Assembly: GCF_915070105.1 (NCBI RefSeq)
Contig: NZ_CAJZFJ010000002.1
Location: forward strand, 1 to 63,812
Direction: 5' to 3'
From: an uncultured Porphyromonas sp.
GTDB taxonomy: Bacteria; Bacteroidota; Bacteroidia; Bacteroidales; Porphyromonadaceae
DNA length: 63,812 nt
Under the pieces are notes generated by a model. That model ran no database searches. It was given only the letters and a program-made list of their open reading frames with translations, and had not been told where the DNA came from. A program made the translations under genes and the position numbers. Below, one piece after another: positions 25,406-34,268 of the stretch (position 1 is its first letter; each line of letters starts with the position of its first letter).

Positions 25406-27997
25406 TTAGCGGAAGAGTAGCTTGCCGTCCTCGGCATCTAGGGTGATCACACTGGAGCGATCGACCGAACCCGAAAGGATGCTCTTCGAGAGCTCATTGA
25501 GGACACTATGCTGGATCACACGACGTACCGGACGAGCACCGAACTCTGGATCATACCCAGCCTCTGCTATCCAGCTGACAGCGGCATCCGTGTAGTGCAG
25601 TTCTATGCCTGTAGAGGCCAAGACATGGGCGGTAGCGTCTAGCTGTAGACGGACGATACGCTCGATATCGGACTTGGTCAGAGGTGTGAAGACGATCGTC
25701 TCATCGATACGATTGAGGAACTCTGGGCGGATCGTCCGCTTCAGGAGATCCAGCACCAGCTCGCGGGTCTCATCGATCGTCTGCTGCATCTTGCCCTCGG
25801 GGACATTGGCGAAACGCTCACGTATGAGGTCAGAGCCCATATTGCTCGTCATGATGATGATCGTATTCTTGAAGTTCACCACCCGACCCTTATTGTCCGT
25901 CAGACGGCCGTCATCCAGCACCTGGAGGAGGACATTGAAGACATCGGGGTGTGCCTTCTCGATCTCATCGAAGAGGACGACCGAGTAGGGCTTGCGACGG
26001 ATAGCCTCCGTCAGCTGTCCTCCTTCATCGTAGCCTACGTATCCCGGAGGAGCACCGATGAGACGAGTGGCGGAGAACTTCTCCTGATACTCGCTCATAT
26101 CGATACGGGTGAGCATCGTCTCGTCATCGAAGAGCACCTCGGCCAGGGCCTTGGCGAGCTCCGTCTTCCCTACCCCCGTAGTACCGAGGAAGAGGAAGGA
26201 GCCTATCGGACGCTTGGGATCCTGCAGACCAGCACGTGAGCGACGGACAGCGTCAGCTACAGCCTCGATGGCAAGGTCCTGACCGACGACACGGCGATGG
26301 AGTTCGTCCTCCAGGTGAAGGAGCTTCTCACGCTCACTCTGGAGCATCTTCCCTACGGGAATGCCCGTCCAGCGAGAGACGATATCGGCGATATCCTCTG
26401 CCCCGACTTCCTCACGTATCATCGCTCCTTCCTCACCCTGCGCTTTGGCGAGCTCGGCCTGTGTGGCTGCGATCTCTGCCTCCTTCTCCTTGAGCTTGCC
26501 GTAGCGGATCTCTGCTACCTTGCCGTAGTCACCGACCTGCTCTGCACGCTCGGCCTCGAAGCGTAGACGCTCAATATCGATCTTGGCCTGCTGGATACGA
26601 TTGATGAGCTCTTGCTCCCGCATCCACTTGGCCTTGTCGGTGGCCTCCTGCTCCTTGAGGGAAGCGATCTCCTTGTTCAGCTCATCGAGCTTGGCCTCAT
26701 CGTTCTCTCTACGGATGGCCTCACGCTCGATCTCAAGCTGTGTAATTCTTCGCCCGATCTCATCGAGGTCCTCAGGGAGGGAGTCGATCTGCATCCTCAG
26801 ACGGGCAGCAGCCTCATCCATGAGGTCAATAGCCTTGTCGGGAAGGAAGCGATCGGTGATATACCGGTCGGAGAGACGTACGGCAGCGATGATCGCATCA
26901 TCCTTGATACGCACCTTGTGGTGGTTCTCATACTTCTCCTTCAGTCCACGAAGGATAGAGATGCTGCTTGCCTCATCGGGCTCCTCGACCATGACCATCT
27001 GGAAGCGTCGCTCCAGAGCCTTATCCTTCTCGAAGTACTTCTGATACTCGTCGAGGGTGGTAGCACCGATAGCACGCAGTTCACCACGAGCTAGTGCAGG
27101 CTTGAGGATATTAGCAGCGTCCATAGCCCCCTCGCCCTTACCGGCACCTACTAGGGTGTGGATCTCGTCGATGAAGAGGATGATCTCCCCTTCGCTCTTG
27201 GTGACTTCGCCGACGACGGCCTTCAGACGTTCCTCGAACTCACCCTTGTACTTTGCCCCAGCGATGAGGGCACCCATGTCGAGGGAATAGACCTGCTTGG
27301 AGCGAAGGTTCTCGGGGACGTCCCCACGAACGATACGATAGGCGAGCCCTTCGGCGATGGCGGTCTTCCCCACACCGGGTTCACCGATGAGGATTGGGTT
27401 GTTCTTCGTCCTACGGGATAGGATCTGCAAGACACGGCGGATCTCATCATCACGCCCGATGACCGGGTCAAGCTTGCCCTCACGAGCACGCTCGCAGAGG
27501 TTAATCGCATACTTACTAAGGGAGTTATACTGCTCCTCGGCATGCTGGCTGGTCACACGGTTGCCCTTGTGGAGCTCTTCTACGGCCTTCTTGAGGTCGG
27601 AGATATTCACTCCGAAGTCGGACTTCAGCATACGAGCCGTAGGGCTATCCACCATGACAAGCGCCATGAGGATGTGCTCGACGGCTACGTACTCGTCCTG
27701 CATCTCACGGGCAAGATCCTCCGCCTTGTTGAGTACCTCGTTGGCACTCTGGCTCAGGTAGGGTTCCCCACCGGAGACCTTGGGCAGGTGAGAGAGGGCG
27801 ACGTTGTTGGCTTCCTCTACTCGGGCACGCTGTACAGCGAGCTTGGAGAAGAGGAAGTCCATCAGGCTATCTCCCGCCGAGAGCAAGCTCCCGAGCAGGT
27901 GCGCGGGCTCAATGGACTGGTTGCCATTCCTGCGAGCCAGATCGATGGCAGCCTGTAGAGCCTCCTGCGACTTGATTGTATACTTATTTATATTCAT
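25406..27997 (-). CDS. clpB: ATP-dependent chaperone ClpB
   Basis: 863 aa, the normal length. The hexameric AAA+ disaggregase works with DnaK to rescue aggregated proteins. An N-terminal Clp_N repeat domain (about 1-145) is followed by AAA+ module 1 with Walker A GEPGVGKT near residue 202, a coiled-coil middle domain (about 410-520, E/R/K-rich heptads, which marks ClpB rather than ClpC) and AAA+ module 2 with GTTGVGKT near residue 604. A C-terminal D2-small domain completes it. An inverted repeat GTGTAGAT/ATCTACAC lies 16 bp upstream of the ATG and may be a control site for stress induction. Confidence 0.96.
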   Translation of the reverse strand: MNINKYTIKSQEALQAAIDLARRNGNQSIEPAHLLGSLLSAGDSLMDFLFSKLAVQRARVEEANNVALSHLPKVSGGEPYLSQSANEVLNKAEDLAREMQDEYVAVEHILMALVMVDSPTARMLKSDFGVNISDLKKAVEELHKGNRVTSQHAEEQYNSLSKYAINLCERAREGKLDPVIGRDDEIRRVLQILSRRTKNNPILIGEPGVGKTAIAEGLAYRIVRGDVPENLRSKQVYSLDMGALIAGAKYKGEFEERLKAVVGEVTKSEGEIILFIDEIHTLVGAGKGEGAMDAANILKPALARGELRAIGATTLDEYQKYFEKDKALERRFQMVMVEEPDEASSISILRGLKEKYENHHKVRIKDDAIIAAVRLSDRYITDRFLPDKAIDLMDEAAARLRMQIDSLPEDLDEIGRRITQLEIEREAIRRENDEAKLDELNKEIASLKEQEATDKAKWMREQELINRIQQAKIDIERLRFEAERAEQVGDYGKVAEIRYGKLKEKEAEIAATQAELAKAQGEEGAMIREEVGAEDIADIVSRWTGIPVGKMLQSEREKLLHLEDELHRRVVGQDLAIEAVADAVRRSRAGLQDPKRPIGSFLFLGTTGVGKTELAKALAEVLFDDETMLTRIDMSEYQEKFSATRLIGAPPGYVGYDEGGQLTEAIRRKPYSVVLFDEIEKAHPDVFNVLLQVLDDGRLTDNKGRVVNFKNTIIIMTSNMGSDLIRERFANVPEGKMQQTIDETRELVLDLLKRTIRPEFLNRIDETIVFTPLTKSDIERIVRLQLDATAHVLASTGIELHYTDAAVSWIAEAGYDPEFGARPVRRVIQHSVLNELSKSILSGSVDRSSVITLDAEDGKLLFR

Positions 27998-28012
27998 ATT
28001 CTATTCTATTAT

Positions 28013-28034
28013 GTGTAGATTTCGTTATCTACAC
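28013..28034 (-). promoter_or_regulatory. Inverted repeat upstream of clpB
   Basis: Perfect 8-bp inverted repeat GTGTAGAT-N6-ATCTACAC beginning 15 bp before the clpB ATG. It does not match CIRCE. It could be an operator or a leader hairpin. Confidence 0.4.
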
Positions 28035-28165
28035 CTACCCTCTTCCAAAGGCCGTGCCGCCCTAAGAACATGACAATAAGTCACATAAAACTGACTCCGC
28101 ACCCCCTAAACCACCCTATTTGCGACATATTGTCAGCCCAGACACTACAACCTCCACTTAAAAAG

Positions 28166-28202
28166 AGGCTAGGTAGTGAGCACAAAGCCCACTACCTAGC
28201 CT
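28166..28202 (-). terminator. Rho-independent-type terminator after the THUMP-like methyltransferase
   Basis: Perfect 13-bp stem (28166-28178 with 28190-28202) and 11-nt loop. On the minus strand it is followed by CTCTTTTTAAG, a genuine T-run. It lies 52 bp after the methyltransferase stop. Confidence 0.75.
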
Positions 28203-28254
28203 AAAGAGATACGAAGAGGATAAGCCCCCCAAAGGAACGGGATTCCCCCGCTCG

Positions 28255-29517
28255 CTACAGGCGGTGGCAGAGGACCATGAGGGGGAGGGAGGGGGAGAGT
28301 GTGAGGGCGAAGAGCGTCTGGGCATCGCTATCCTTGATGCCGAGCTTAGCACGAAGGGCTTCGGGCGAGAGGGGGAAGTTGCGACACGAAATCTGTGCAG
28401 CCCCGAGCTCTCGCCCCAGCCGACGAAGGGTGGAGGAGGCAAAGGGATAGACAGCTCGTACCTCAAATACTCGCCCGGGGAACTCCACGACCCGATGGCT
28501 CGAGGTATAGAGATGGGTGCTGGGGTGGAGGGGCTGCAGAGCGAAAGTCTCCGCTAAGGTCTTGAAGAGCCCCGACTTCATGAGGGCAGCATTCGGCTCA
28601 TAGAGATAGGTCGAGAGCTCAGTGGCGTAGCTCGCCGTGAGTTCTCCCTCATGAGCTAGTGCACGGGGCTGTGTGAAGGTCTGGGTAGGTCGCTCCGAGC
28701 CTAGGAGGTTCGCCGCCGTGATGGTGACTGTCCCTGCCTCGGGCATGCCCTCGCCTAGGCTTAGGTCAAGGGACAGCAGGAGCTCCTTCACCTCGCCCCG
28801 CACGGCTACGACATGTAGCTCGGTGACGCAGGGCACACTCTGCAGGGTATGGGTGATGTCCAGCATCGGGGAGAGCTTGACCAGAAGGCGAGGGAGCGGA
28901 CAGCCAAGCGAAGCATAGAGCGAGCGTAGTCTCGGTAGGAGTTCCCGAAGGTCAGGCTCGCAGTCCTCGATGGCATAGACCCTACGATGCTGGTCGTGCC
29001 CTTCCCTACGTGCAGGGTCTAGGTAGATAAGGCTCGGGCGGTAACGCCCGAGGAGCTCTGGGAGGAGCTCTAGCGACTCCCCACAGATCACCTCACTCGG
29101 CTGAGTGGGGAGGAGGCGAGGGAGGTTATAGGCTGCGGCAGAGGATAGCTCCTCATGACGCTCCACATACACCCCGTGAGCCGTCACGGCCCTAAGTGCG
29201 GCGAAGTCTACCCCCATTCCTCCGGTGAGGTCAAGGAGGCGGTCATCCTCTCGTGCGAAGCGTCTCTTATACTCGGCAGCCTCCTCGCTGGAGCACTGCT
29301 CTAGAGCAAGAGCAGAGGGGACGAAGGCTCCGACCTCCGCCCACCGTGGTAGTCGCCTCGAGAGGGCTACACAAGCGCTTAGCTGGAGGGCGACGAGGGT
29401 TCGCTCCTCACGGCTCATCGCCCCCTTGCCGAGGAGGATACGTTCGGGGCTCGTCGTCTGATACTGCTGGGTGAGGGTGAGGATATGCTCAATCTCGCTC
29501 GGGGTGTAGTAGGGCAT
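28255..29517 (-). CDS. Class I SAM-dependent methyltransferase, THUMP-like / PG_1098 type
   Basis: About 420 aa from the ATG at 29517 (MPYYTPSEIE). The middle holds a Rossmann AdoMet site, DLTGGMGVDF, followed by the acidic loop VERHEEL, and a catalytic-type loop IYLDPARREG. The C-terminal region fits the THUMP-like and ferredoxin-like domains named after P. gingivalis PG_1098. The substrate is unknown, probably a nucleic acid. Two earlier in-frame ATGs (29547, 29592) are less likely because the family begins with this helix. It lies 87 bp after the GH2 gene and may share its transcript. Confidence 0.75.
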   Translation of the reverse strand: MPYYTPSEIEHILTLTQQYQTTSPERILLGKGAMSREERTLVALQLSACVALSRRLPRWAEVGAFVPSALALEQCSSEEAAEYKRRFAREDDRLLDLTGGMGVDFAALRAVTAHGVYVERHEELSSAAAYNLPRLLPTQPSEVICGESLELLPELLGRYRPSLIYLDPARREGHDQHRRVYAIEDCEPDLRELLPRLRSLYASLGCPLPRLLVKLSPMLDITHTLQSVPCVTELHVVAVRGEVKELLLSLDLSLGEGMPEAGTVTITAANLLGSERPTQTFTQPRALAHEGELTASYATELSTYLYEPNAALMKSGLFKTLAETFALQPLHPSTHLYTSSHRVVEFPGRVFEVRAVYPFASSTLRRLGRELGAAQISCRNFPLSPEALRAKLGIKDSDAQTLFALTLSPSLPLMVLCHRL

Positions 29518-29604
29518 CGTGCGGGAGGGATAGGAAAGACCCTCCATCGCTCCCCTGCCTAGCAGTAGGCGGAGGGCGGTGGAGGGTCGCAAGTGTTATA
29601 GAGG

Positions 29605-32196
29605 CTACTTGATCTGAAGGCGCAGAGTAGCCGTAGGCAGACCCTTCGCCGAGACATGGAGAACAGCCTCGCCCGACTGCTCGGAGCTCTGAACGAGGGT
29701 CACAAGCTGACCACTGAAGGCGTGGTGACGAGGCAGGTGGAAGGCATCCAGAGAAGCAGGGTTACCCGAGGCAGCTGCACGGAAGGTAGCAGCACCCGTG
29801 ACACGGAAGGTCAAGAGGCGAGCATCATCAGGGATCAAGTTGCCCTCCTTATCCACCACACGCACCGTCACGAAGGCTATATCCCGTCCGTCCGCCGTGA
29901 GTGTCGTACGGTCGGCTACGAGCTCGAGGTGATGGGGCTTGCCTGCGGTGCGGATGACCTTCTCCTCGGCTACCTCACCAGCGTCGTTGTAGGCGACAAC
30001 CTTGACTTCTCCTGGCTCATACTTCGTGTCCATCCACATCAGGCGGTAACGCTTCTGACGAGTGAAGTTCTTGAAGCTCTCTTCATTCTCCGTAGCGTCG
30101 ATCGTGATCGAGCGATCCTTGCGCTGACGCCCCTGACTCTTGCCGTTGATGAAGAGCTCCGCCTCGGGGTAGCTCGTATAGACGAAGATGGGGGTCACCT
30201 CACCTACTCGGTCAGGCCAAGTCCAGTGGGGTAGGATATGCAGCGTGGGCGAAGTCTTGTTCCAGTGGCTACGATAGAGATAGAAGCGATCCTTAGGGAT
30301 ACCTGCTAGGTCCACGGCACCGAAGAGCGAGGAGTGGCTGGGCCAGTCGCTGTAGTAGGGTGTGGGCTCACCGAGGTAGTCGATCCCCGTCCAGATGAAC
30401 TCACCCATGCTCCAGCTGTGATCCTCCTGACGCATGAAGTCGTCCTCGGGGAGGTTGCTCCACCCACAGTGCTCGACGTCGTAGCTAGAGGACTGATGGT
30501 CGGGGTACTTGGCCATGGACTTACGCACGACGGGGAACTTGTATACTCCTCGTGAGCTGACCGTAGAGCAGGTCTCGGAGCCGAGGAGGAAGCCCTGTGG
30601 GAGGACACGATGTGCCGTATCATAGAGGAAGGGGCGGTAGTTGAAGCCCGGTATATCTAGTGTAGCTGCCATACCGGTCTTGAGCACTGCCTTGGGGTTA
30701 TCCATCCCGTTGGTGACGGGGCGAGTGGGGTCCTCTCTGTGGCAGATCTGCTGGAGGCGATAGGCGAGCTTAGCACCCTCGGCAGAGGGCTGCTCGGGGA
30801 CTTCGTTCCCGATGCTCCACATGATGACGGAGGGACTGTTGCGGAACTGGTGGATGAGGTTCACCAGATCACGCTCATGCCACTCGTTGAAGTCTAGGTT
30901 GTAGCCATTGGGCACCTTGGGCTGAGCCCAGGAGTCGAAGCTCTCGGCCATCAGCGGCATCCCCATCTCGTCACATAGACGGACGAACTCAGGGGCAGGC
31001 ATATTATGAGAGGTACGGATAGCATTGACACCCATATCCTGCATCAGACGTATCTGACGGCGCATAGCAGCTTCGTTCACGGCAGCACCGAGGGGACCTA
31101 GGTCGTGGTGCAGACAAGCACCCTGGAACTTGATCTTGCGTCCGTTGAGGTAGAAGCCATCGCCAGCCTTCAGTTCGATCGAGCGTATCCCGAAGGTCGT
31201 CGTATCTCGGTCTAGGAGCTTGCCACCAGACGAAAGCTCCACGACATACTTATATAGGAAGGGATGACCGATGTCCCAGAGTAGAGGCCTCCGTACCTCG
31301 AAGCCCGAGCGCAGGATGCTGTCCTTAGCCCAGAAGGAAGCCTTAGTCTCTACGCTCTTGCTAGCGATCTTTGTGCCCAGAGGGGTGAGAATATGGGTCT
31401 TGATCGTCAGCACTTTATTCCCAAGCGTCTTCAGCCCAGCGAGCTTTGTCTCGACGTCTACATAGGCGAAGTCTTCCCGTACGACGGGTGTCTTGATCTG
31501 TGTCCCCCATGTAGGCACATGGACGGGGTCGGTGATGACCATGTAGACATTGCGGTAGAGGCCTGCACCGGGGTACCAGCGACTGCTCTCGTGCTTGTTC
31601 TCCAGTCGTACGGCTAGGGTATTATCCTTGCCGGGGCGAACGTAGGGAGTGACATCGAGGTGGAAGCTATTGTAGCCGTAGGGCCAATAGCCCGCCTCGT
31701 GCCCATTGACATACACACGAGCACGGCTCATCGCCCCATCGAAGCGTAGGACGACCCTACGCTGCCCAAGATCCTCGGGGATAGAAAGCGTACGGCGGTA
31801 CCAGCCCACCCCGACGAAGGGGAGGCCACCCGTACGGCCTGCGTGCTCCATGGCCTCCTTCTGCCCATCCTGCGTGATGGCTAGATGCTGCTTGTCGTTG
31901 TCGAAGCTAAAGGGGCCGTAGATCGCCCAGTCATGGGGTACGACGACACGGCTCCACTTGCTGTCGTCGTACCCCTCGGCGGAGGCCTTGGGGTCATCTA
32001 CTCGGGTAAATCGCCATCCCTTCTCCAGACGCTCTACCATGCGCTGGCCCGAGAGGTATTCACTAACCATCTTTTCAAGCTGGGCGATGCGCTTCTCCAG
32101 ACGCTCTACCGTGCGCTGGCCCGAGAGGGGTAGACTAAGGAAGGGTAGGCTAAGGGCACAGCCCAGCGTGAGGGCCGATGCGACTAGTCTCTTCAT
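29605..32196 (-). CDS. Glycoside hydrolase family 2 (beta-galactosidase-like), exported
   Basis: 863 aa from the ATG at 32196 (a TTG 9 bp upstream is less likely). A signal peptide (to about LSG) precedes a jelly-roll sugar-binding domain, an Ig-like domain and a TIM barrel. The acid/base is Glu in IGNEVPEQ (about 465) and the likely nucleophile is Glu in GSETCS (about 541). C-terminal DUF4982/Ig-like domains follow. GH2 enzymes of this layout remove beta-linked sugars from host or plant glycans, often in the periplasm or at the surface. Odd: the N-terminus carries a 72-bp internal duplication that repeats SGQRxVERLEK and creates a coiled-coil-like spacer. With the sulfatase and NagB it suggests mucin or glycosaminoglycan use. 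Confidence 0.85.
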   Translation of the reverse strand: MKRLVASALTLGCALSLPFLSLPLSGQRTVERLEKRIAQLEKMVSEYLSGQRMVERLEKGWRFTRVDDPKASAEGYDDSKWSRVVVPHDWAIYGPFSFDNDKQHLAITQDGQKEAMEHAGRTGGLPFVGVGWYRRTLSIPEDLGQRRVVLRFDGAMSRARVYVNGHEAGYWPYGYNSFHLDVTPYVRPGKDNTLAVRLENKHESSRWYPGAGLYRNVYMVITDPVHVPTWGTQIKTPVVREDFAYVDVETKLAGLKTLGNKVLTIKTHILTPLGTKIASKSVETKASFWAKDSILRSGFEVRRPLLWDIGHPFLYKYVVELSSGGKLLDRDTTTFGIRSIELKAGDGFYLNGRKIKFQGACLHHDLGPLGAAVNEAAMRRQIRLMQDMGVNAIRTSHNMPAPEFVRLCDEMGMPLMAESFDSWAQPKVPNGYNLDFNEWHERDLVNLIHQFRNSPSVIMWSIGNEVPEQPSAEGAKLAYRLQQICHREDPTRPVTNGMDNPKAVLKTGMAATLDIPGFNYRPFLYDTAHRVLPQGFLLGSETCSTVSSRGVYKFPVVRKSMAKYPDHQSSSYDVEHCGWSNLPEDDFMRQEDHSWSMGEFIWTGIDYLGEPTPYYSDWPSHSSLFGAVDLAGIPKDRFYLYRSHWNKTSPTLHILPHWTWPDRVGEVTPIFVYTSYPEAELFINGKSQGRQRKDRSITIDATENEESFKNFTRQKRYRLMWMDTKYEPGEVKVVAYNDAGEVAEEKVIRTAGKPHHLELVADRTTLTADGRDIAFVTVRVVDKEGNLIPDDARLLTFRVTGAATFRAAASGNPASLDAFHLPRHHAFSGQLVTLVQSSEQSGEAVLHVSAKGLPTATLRLQIK
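32020..32128 (-). repeat. 72-bp-offset direct repeat in the GH2 N-terminal coding region
   Basis: A 37-bp sequence at 32020-32056 is repeated at 32092-32128 with one mismatch. The offset of 72 bp is a multiple of 3, so the frame is kept. It encodes two copies of SGQR(T/M)VERLEK. Confidence 0.85.
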
Positions 32197-32237
32197 AGGA
32201 AGCAAAATCTATATTTGGGTGTACTATACATCTACAT

Positions 32238-32281
32238 CAGTAGAGCCCCCCTTAGGCGAGGGGCTCTGCTGGTCAAAGATA
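32238..32281 (-). promoter_or_regulatory. Leader hairpin and -7 box of the GH2 gene
   Basis: TATCTTTG (minus strand, 32274-32281) is a TAnnTTTG box 78 bp before the ATG. Directly downstream lies a 12-bp stem (32238-32249 with 32260-32271, one G-U) that covers the expected transcription start, suggesting an operator or a structured 5' end. Confidence 0.4.
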
Positions 32282-32319
32282 CGAAAACACCCGTAGACCA
32301 CAGCCCCCCATCCTCCCAT

Positions 32320-32708
32320 ACAGCCAGGGCTCACGCATGAAATCACCATAGTGCGAGGGCAAGGTCGTGGGGGAGCATACGCCCAAAGATAGAAGTATCT
32401 ATGTCTCAGCATAGATATGCCAAGCGAACACTTCCTACCGAGGAGGGATAAGTATACACGTGTGTACACAACTGTATACCCACGTGTACACAACTGTATA
32501 CACGCGTGTACACAAGTGCGCTCTAAGTATCTCCTCTCTAGGGCTCGCTTGTAGGTCTATTCCTTGGGGATAATGCCTAGGATCTTTAGTGATGGGCTAA
32601 GGCTCCTTGGGATACGAATGATACCCCCGAAGATCCAAAGGCAAGAGCATGCGAGCGAGATCATGCGTCAGCCCTAGCCTTAAGGTCTCTCAGAATGGCT
32701 AATTTACT
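32320..32708 (-). repeat. Dispersed 22-bp palindrome element, copy B (inverted)
   Basis: The core is 32452-32513, three 18-bp units starting at 32452, 32474 and 32496 with spacer AACT, exact 22-bp period. In element orientation (minus strand) the left flank (about 32514-32708) is nearly identical to copy D at 63628-63806, and the right flank has GTGATTTCATGC (32335-32346 as its complement) 106 bp from the core, as in copies A and C. Confidence 0.85.
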
Positions 32709-32850
32709 ACAAATATTACCGAGATTTTGTGTTTCTTTGCCCTTGAGGACTGCACATTCCTTTGCCCTCCCATAGCACCCTAAGGCTATATGGCTCAACC
32801 ATTAGGGGCGCTTGAGAGTTTCTATAAATACATATCAATAGTACAAATAT

Positions 32851-33174
32851 ATGTCAGACGAAAACGAATACCTCCGTATAGAGGAAGATATAGTCTCCGC
32901 CCTACGTACGGTCTACGACCCTGAGATCCCAGTGAATGTCTATGACCTGGGACTCATCTATTGTGTCGAGCTCACCGACGATAAGCATGTGACCATCACG
33001 ATGACCCTCACTGCCCCCAACTGTCCTGCCGCTGACTTCATCCTAGAGGATGTACGGCTCAAGGTGGAGGATGTCGAGGGTGTGACAGGGGTGGATATAC
33101 AGCTGACCTTCGAGCCCGAGTGGAACAGGGATATGATGAGTGAGGAGGCTATGCTAGAGTTAGGCTTCCTATAG
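32851..33174 (+). CDS. DUF59/MIP18-family Fe-S assembly factor (SufT-like)
   Basis: 107 aa. The conserved segment YDPEIPVNVYDLGLIY and the Cys-containing TAPNCPAAD are the DUF59/MIP18 signature. Members (SufT, PaaD, MIP18) help deliver iron-sulfur clusters to target proteins, and the Cys is a candidate functional residue. It is a stand-alone domain, not fused to an ApbC ATPase. It lies 12 bp upstream of lpxH and is presumably co-transcribed. Confidence 0.88.
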   Translation: MSDENEYLRIEEDIVSALRTVYDPEIPVNVYDLGLIYCVELTDDKHVTITMTLTAPNCPAADFILEDVRLKVEDVEGVTGVDIQLTFEPEWNRDMMSEEAMLELGFL

Positions 33175-33186
33175 TAAAGAGGAGAG

Positions 33187-33975
33187 ATGAAGCGTACAAA
33201 GATCTTCTTCACCAGTGACGCACACCTAGGGTCGGGCTATCACAAGGATCCCCGAGCCGTAGAGTGTCGGCTGGTGCGCTGGCTACAGAGTATAGAGTCC
33301 GAGGCTAAGGCGGTGTATTTCCTAGGGGATATGTTCGACTACTGGTTTGAGTACAAGGCTGTAGCTCCTCAGGGTCACGTACGCTTCCTAGGGCAGGTCG
33401 CTCTGATGCATGATAAGGGGGTAGAGATACACTTCTTCGCAGGCAACCACGATGTGTGGTTCAGAGACTATCTCACCCACGAGGTCGGGGCGATCATACA
33501 CCACGATGCACTCACCGTAGAGCTCATGGGGAAGACCTTCCGTCTAGCACATGGGGATAAGGAGTACTGTGTGCAGAAGTTCTCCAACAAGTTCCTCTAC
33601 AAGCTCTTCCGCAACCCCCTTGCTCGTATGCTCTATGCTGCTGTTCATCCACGCTGGACAGTAGGCTTTGCCCTTAGCTGCTCCCTACGTAGCCGCAAGC
33701 GAGGAATGGCAAGGCGTGCCCATGGGAAGATCCCCCATGCCTACCACAACGACTACTTCGAGGTGGAGAAGGAGCTACTCGTACTCTTCGCCAAGCACCA
33801 CGCAGAGCGACACCCCGAGATCGACTACTACCTCTTTGGGCATCGGCACCTACTCCTAGACCTAGCCCTCCGAGGGGACAAACGTGTGCTCATCCTCGGC
33901 GACTGGCTACAATACAATTCCTATGCGGTCTGGGATGGGGAACATCTCTACCTAGATCAGTTCGAGGTAGACTAA
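33187..33975 (+). CDS. lpxH: UDP-2,3-diacylglucosamine diphosphatase (LpxH-like)
   Basis: 262 aa calcineurin-type metallophosphoesterase. Metal-binding motifs in order are SDAHLG (10-15), GDMFDYW, GNHD, AHGDKEY and GHRH. LpxH hydrolyses UDP-2,3-diacylglucosamine to lipid X in lipid A synthesis on the inner side of the inner membrane. The insert SFNKF...RNPLARMLYAAVHP-type helix is as expected for membrane association. It is co-directional with the DUF59 gene and closes with a strong hairpin. An LpxG/LpxI-type alternative is unlikely, given the GNHD and GHRH blocks. Confidence 0.85.
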   Translation: MKRTKIFFTSDAHLGSGYHKDPRAVECRLVRWLQSIESEAKAVYFLGDMFDYWFEYKAVAPQGHVRFLGQVALMHDKGVEIHFFAGNHDVWFRDYLTHEVGAIIHHDALTVELMGKTFRLAHGDKEYCVQKFSNKFLYKLFRNPLARMLYAAVHPRWTVGFALSCSLRSRKRGMARRAHGKIPHAYHNDYFEVEKELLVLFAKHHAERHPEIDYYLFGHRHLLLDLALRGDKRVLILGDWLQYNSYAVWDGEHLYLDQFEVD

Positions 33976-34015
33976 GGACAGAGACTGCTAAGGTCTCACT
34001 CTGGCTATATAGTAA

Positions 34016-34065
34016 AAGGTAAGGTACACCACCCCATCATCTCTGTGGGTGGTGTGCCTTACCTT
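34016..34065. terminator. 19-bp hairpin downstream of lpxH
   Basis: Arms 34016-34034 and 34047-34065 pair fully except one G-U. It is followed on the plus strand by ATTTATT and starts 40 bp after the lpxH stop, in the gap to a convergent sulfatase gene. Confidence 0.7.
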
Positions 34066-34208
34066 ATTTATTATGTCGTATTAGGCTAGAGCATCCCTGC
34101 CCTATACTTGCCTAGAAACGTGGGTAGAACTCTACTTAACCTATGAGAAGAGCCTATCCTAAAGGCACACACGAAGCAACTACGTACTATGTCGAAGGAT
34201 AGATAGCT

Positions 34209-34268
34209 CTTACCCTTACTCTTTCTCTTTCCCTTACTCCTTCTCTTACCCTTACTCTTTCCCTTACT
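34209..34268 (+). repeat. Pyrimidine-rich tandem repeat at the sulfatase 3' end
   Basis: CTTACCCTTACTCTTTC-type units are repeated about four times, imperfectly. The last one overlaps the sulfatase stop codon, so slippage could alter its C-terminus. Confidence 0.6.

Larger units (their letters stand above)
32206..32850. other. Divergent intergenic region, GH2 gene / DUF59 gene
   Basis: No gene seen. It holds the GH2 promoter, the inverted copy B of the 22-bp palindrome element and two CTTTGCCCT words (32735-32743, 32760-32768) that may belong to the promoter of the DUF59-lpxH unit. Confidence 0.5.

Noticed and set aside
28166..28202. The hairpin as a clpB leader element
   Set aside because: It is separated from the clpB start by about 170 bp, lies upstream of its leader inverted repeat, and has a T-run in the direction that ends the methyltransferase gene.
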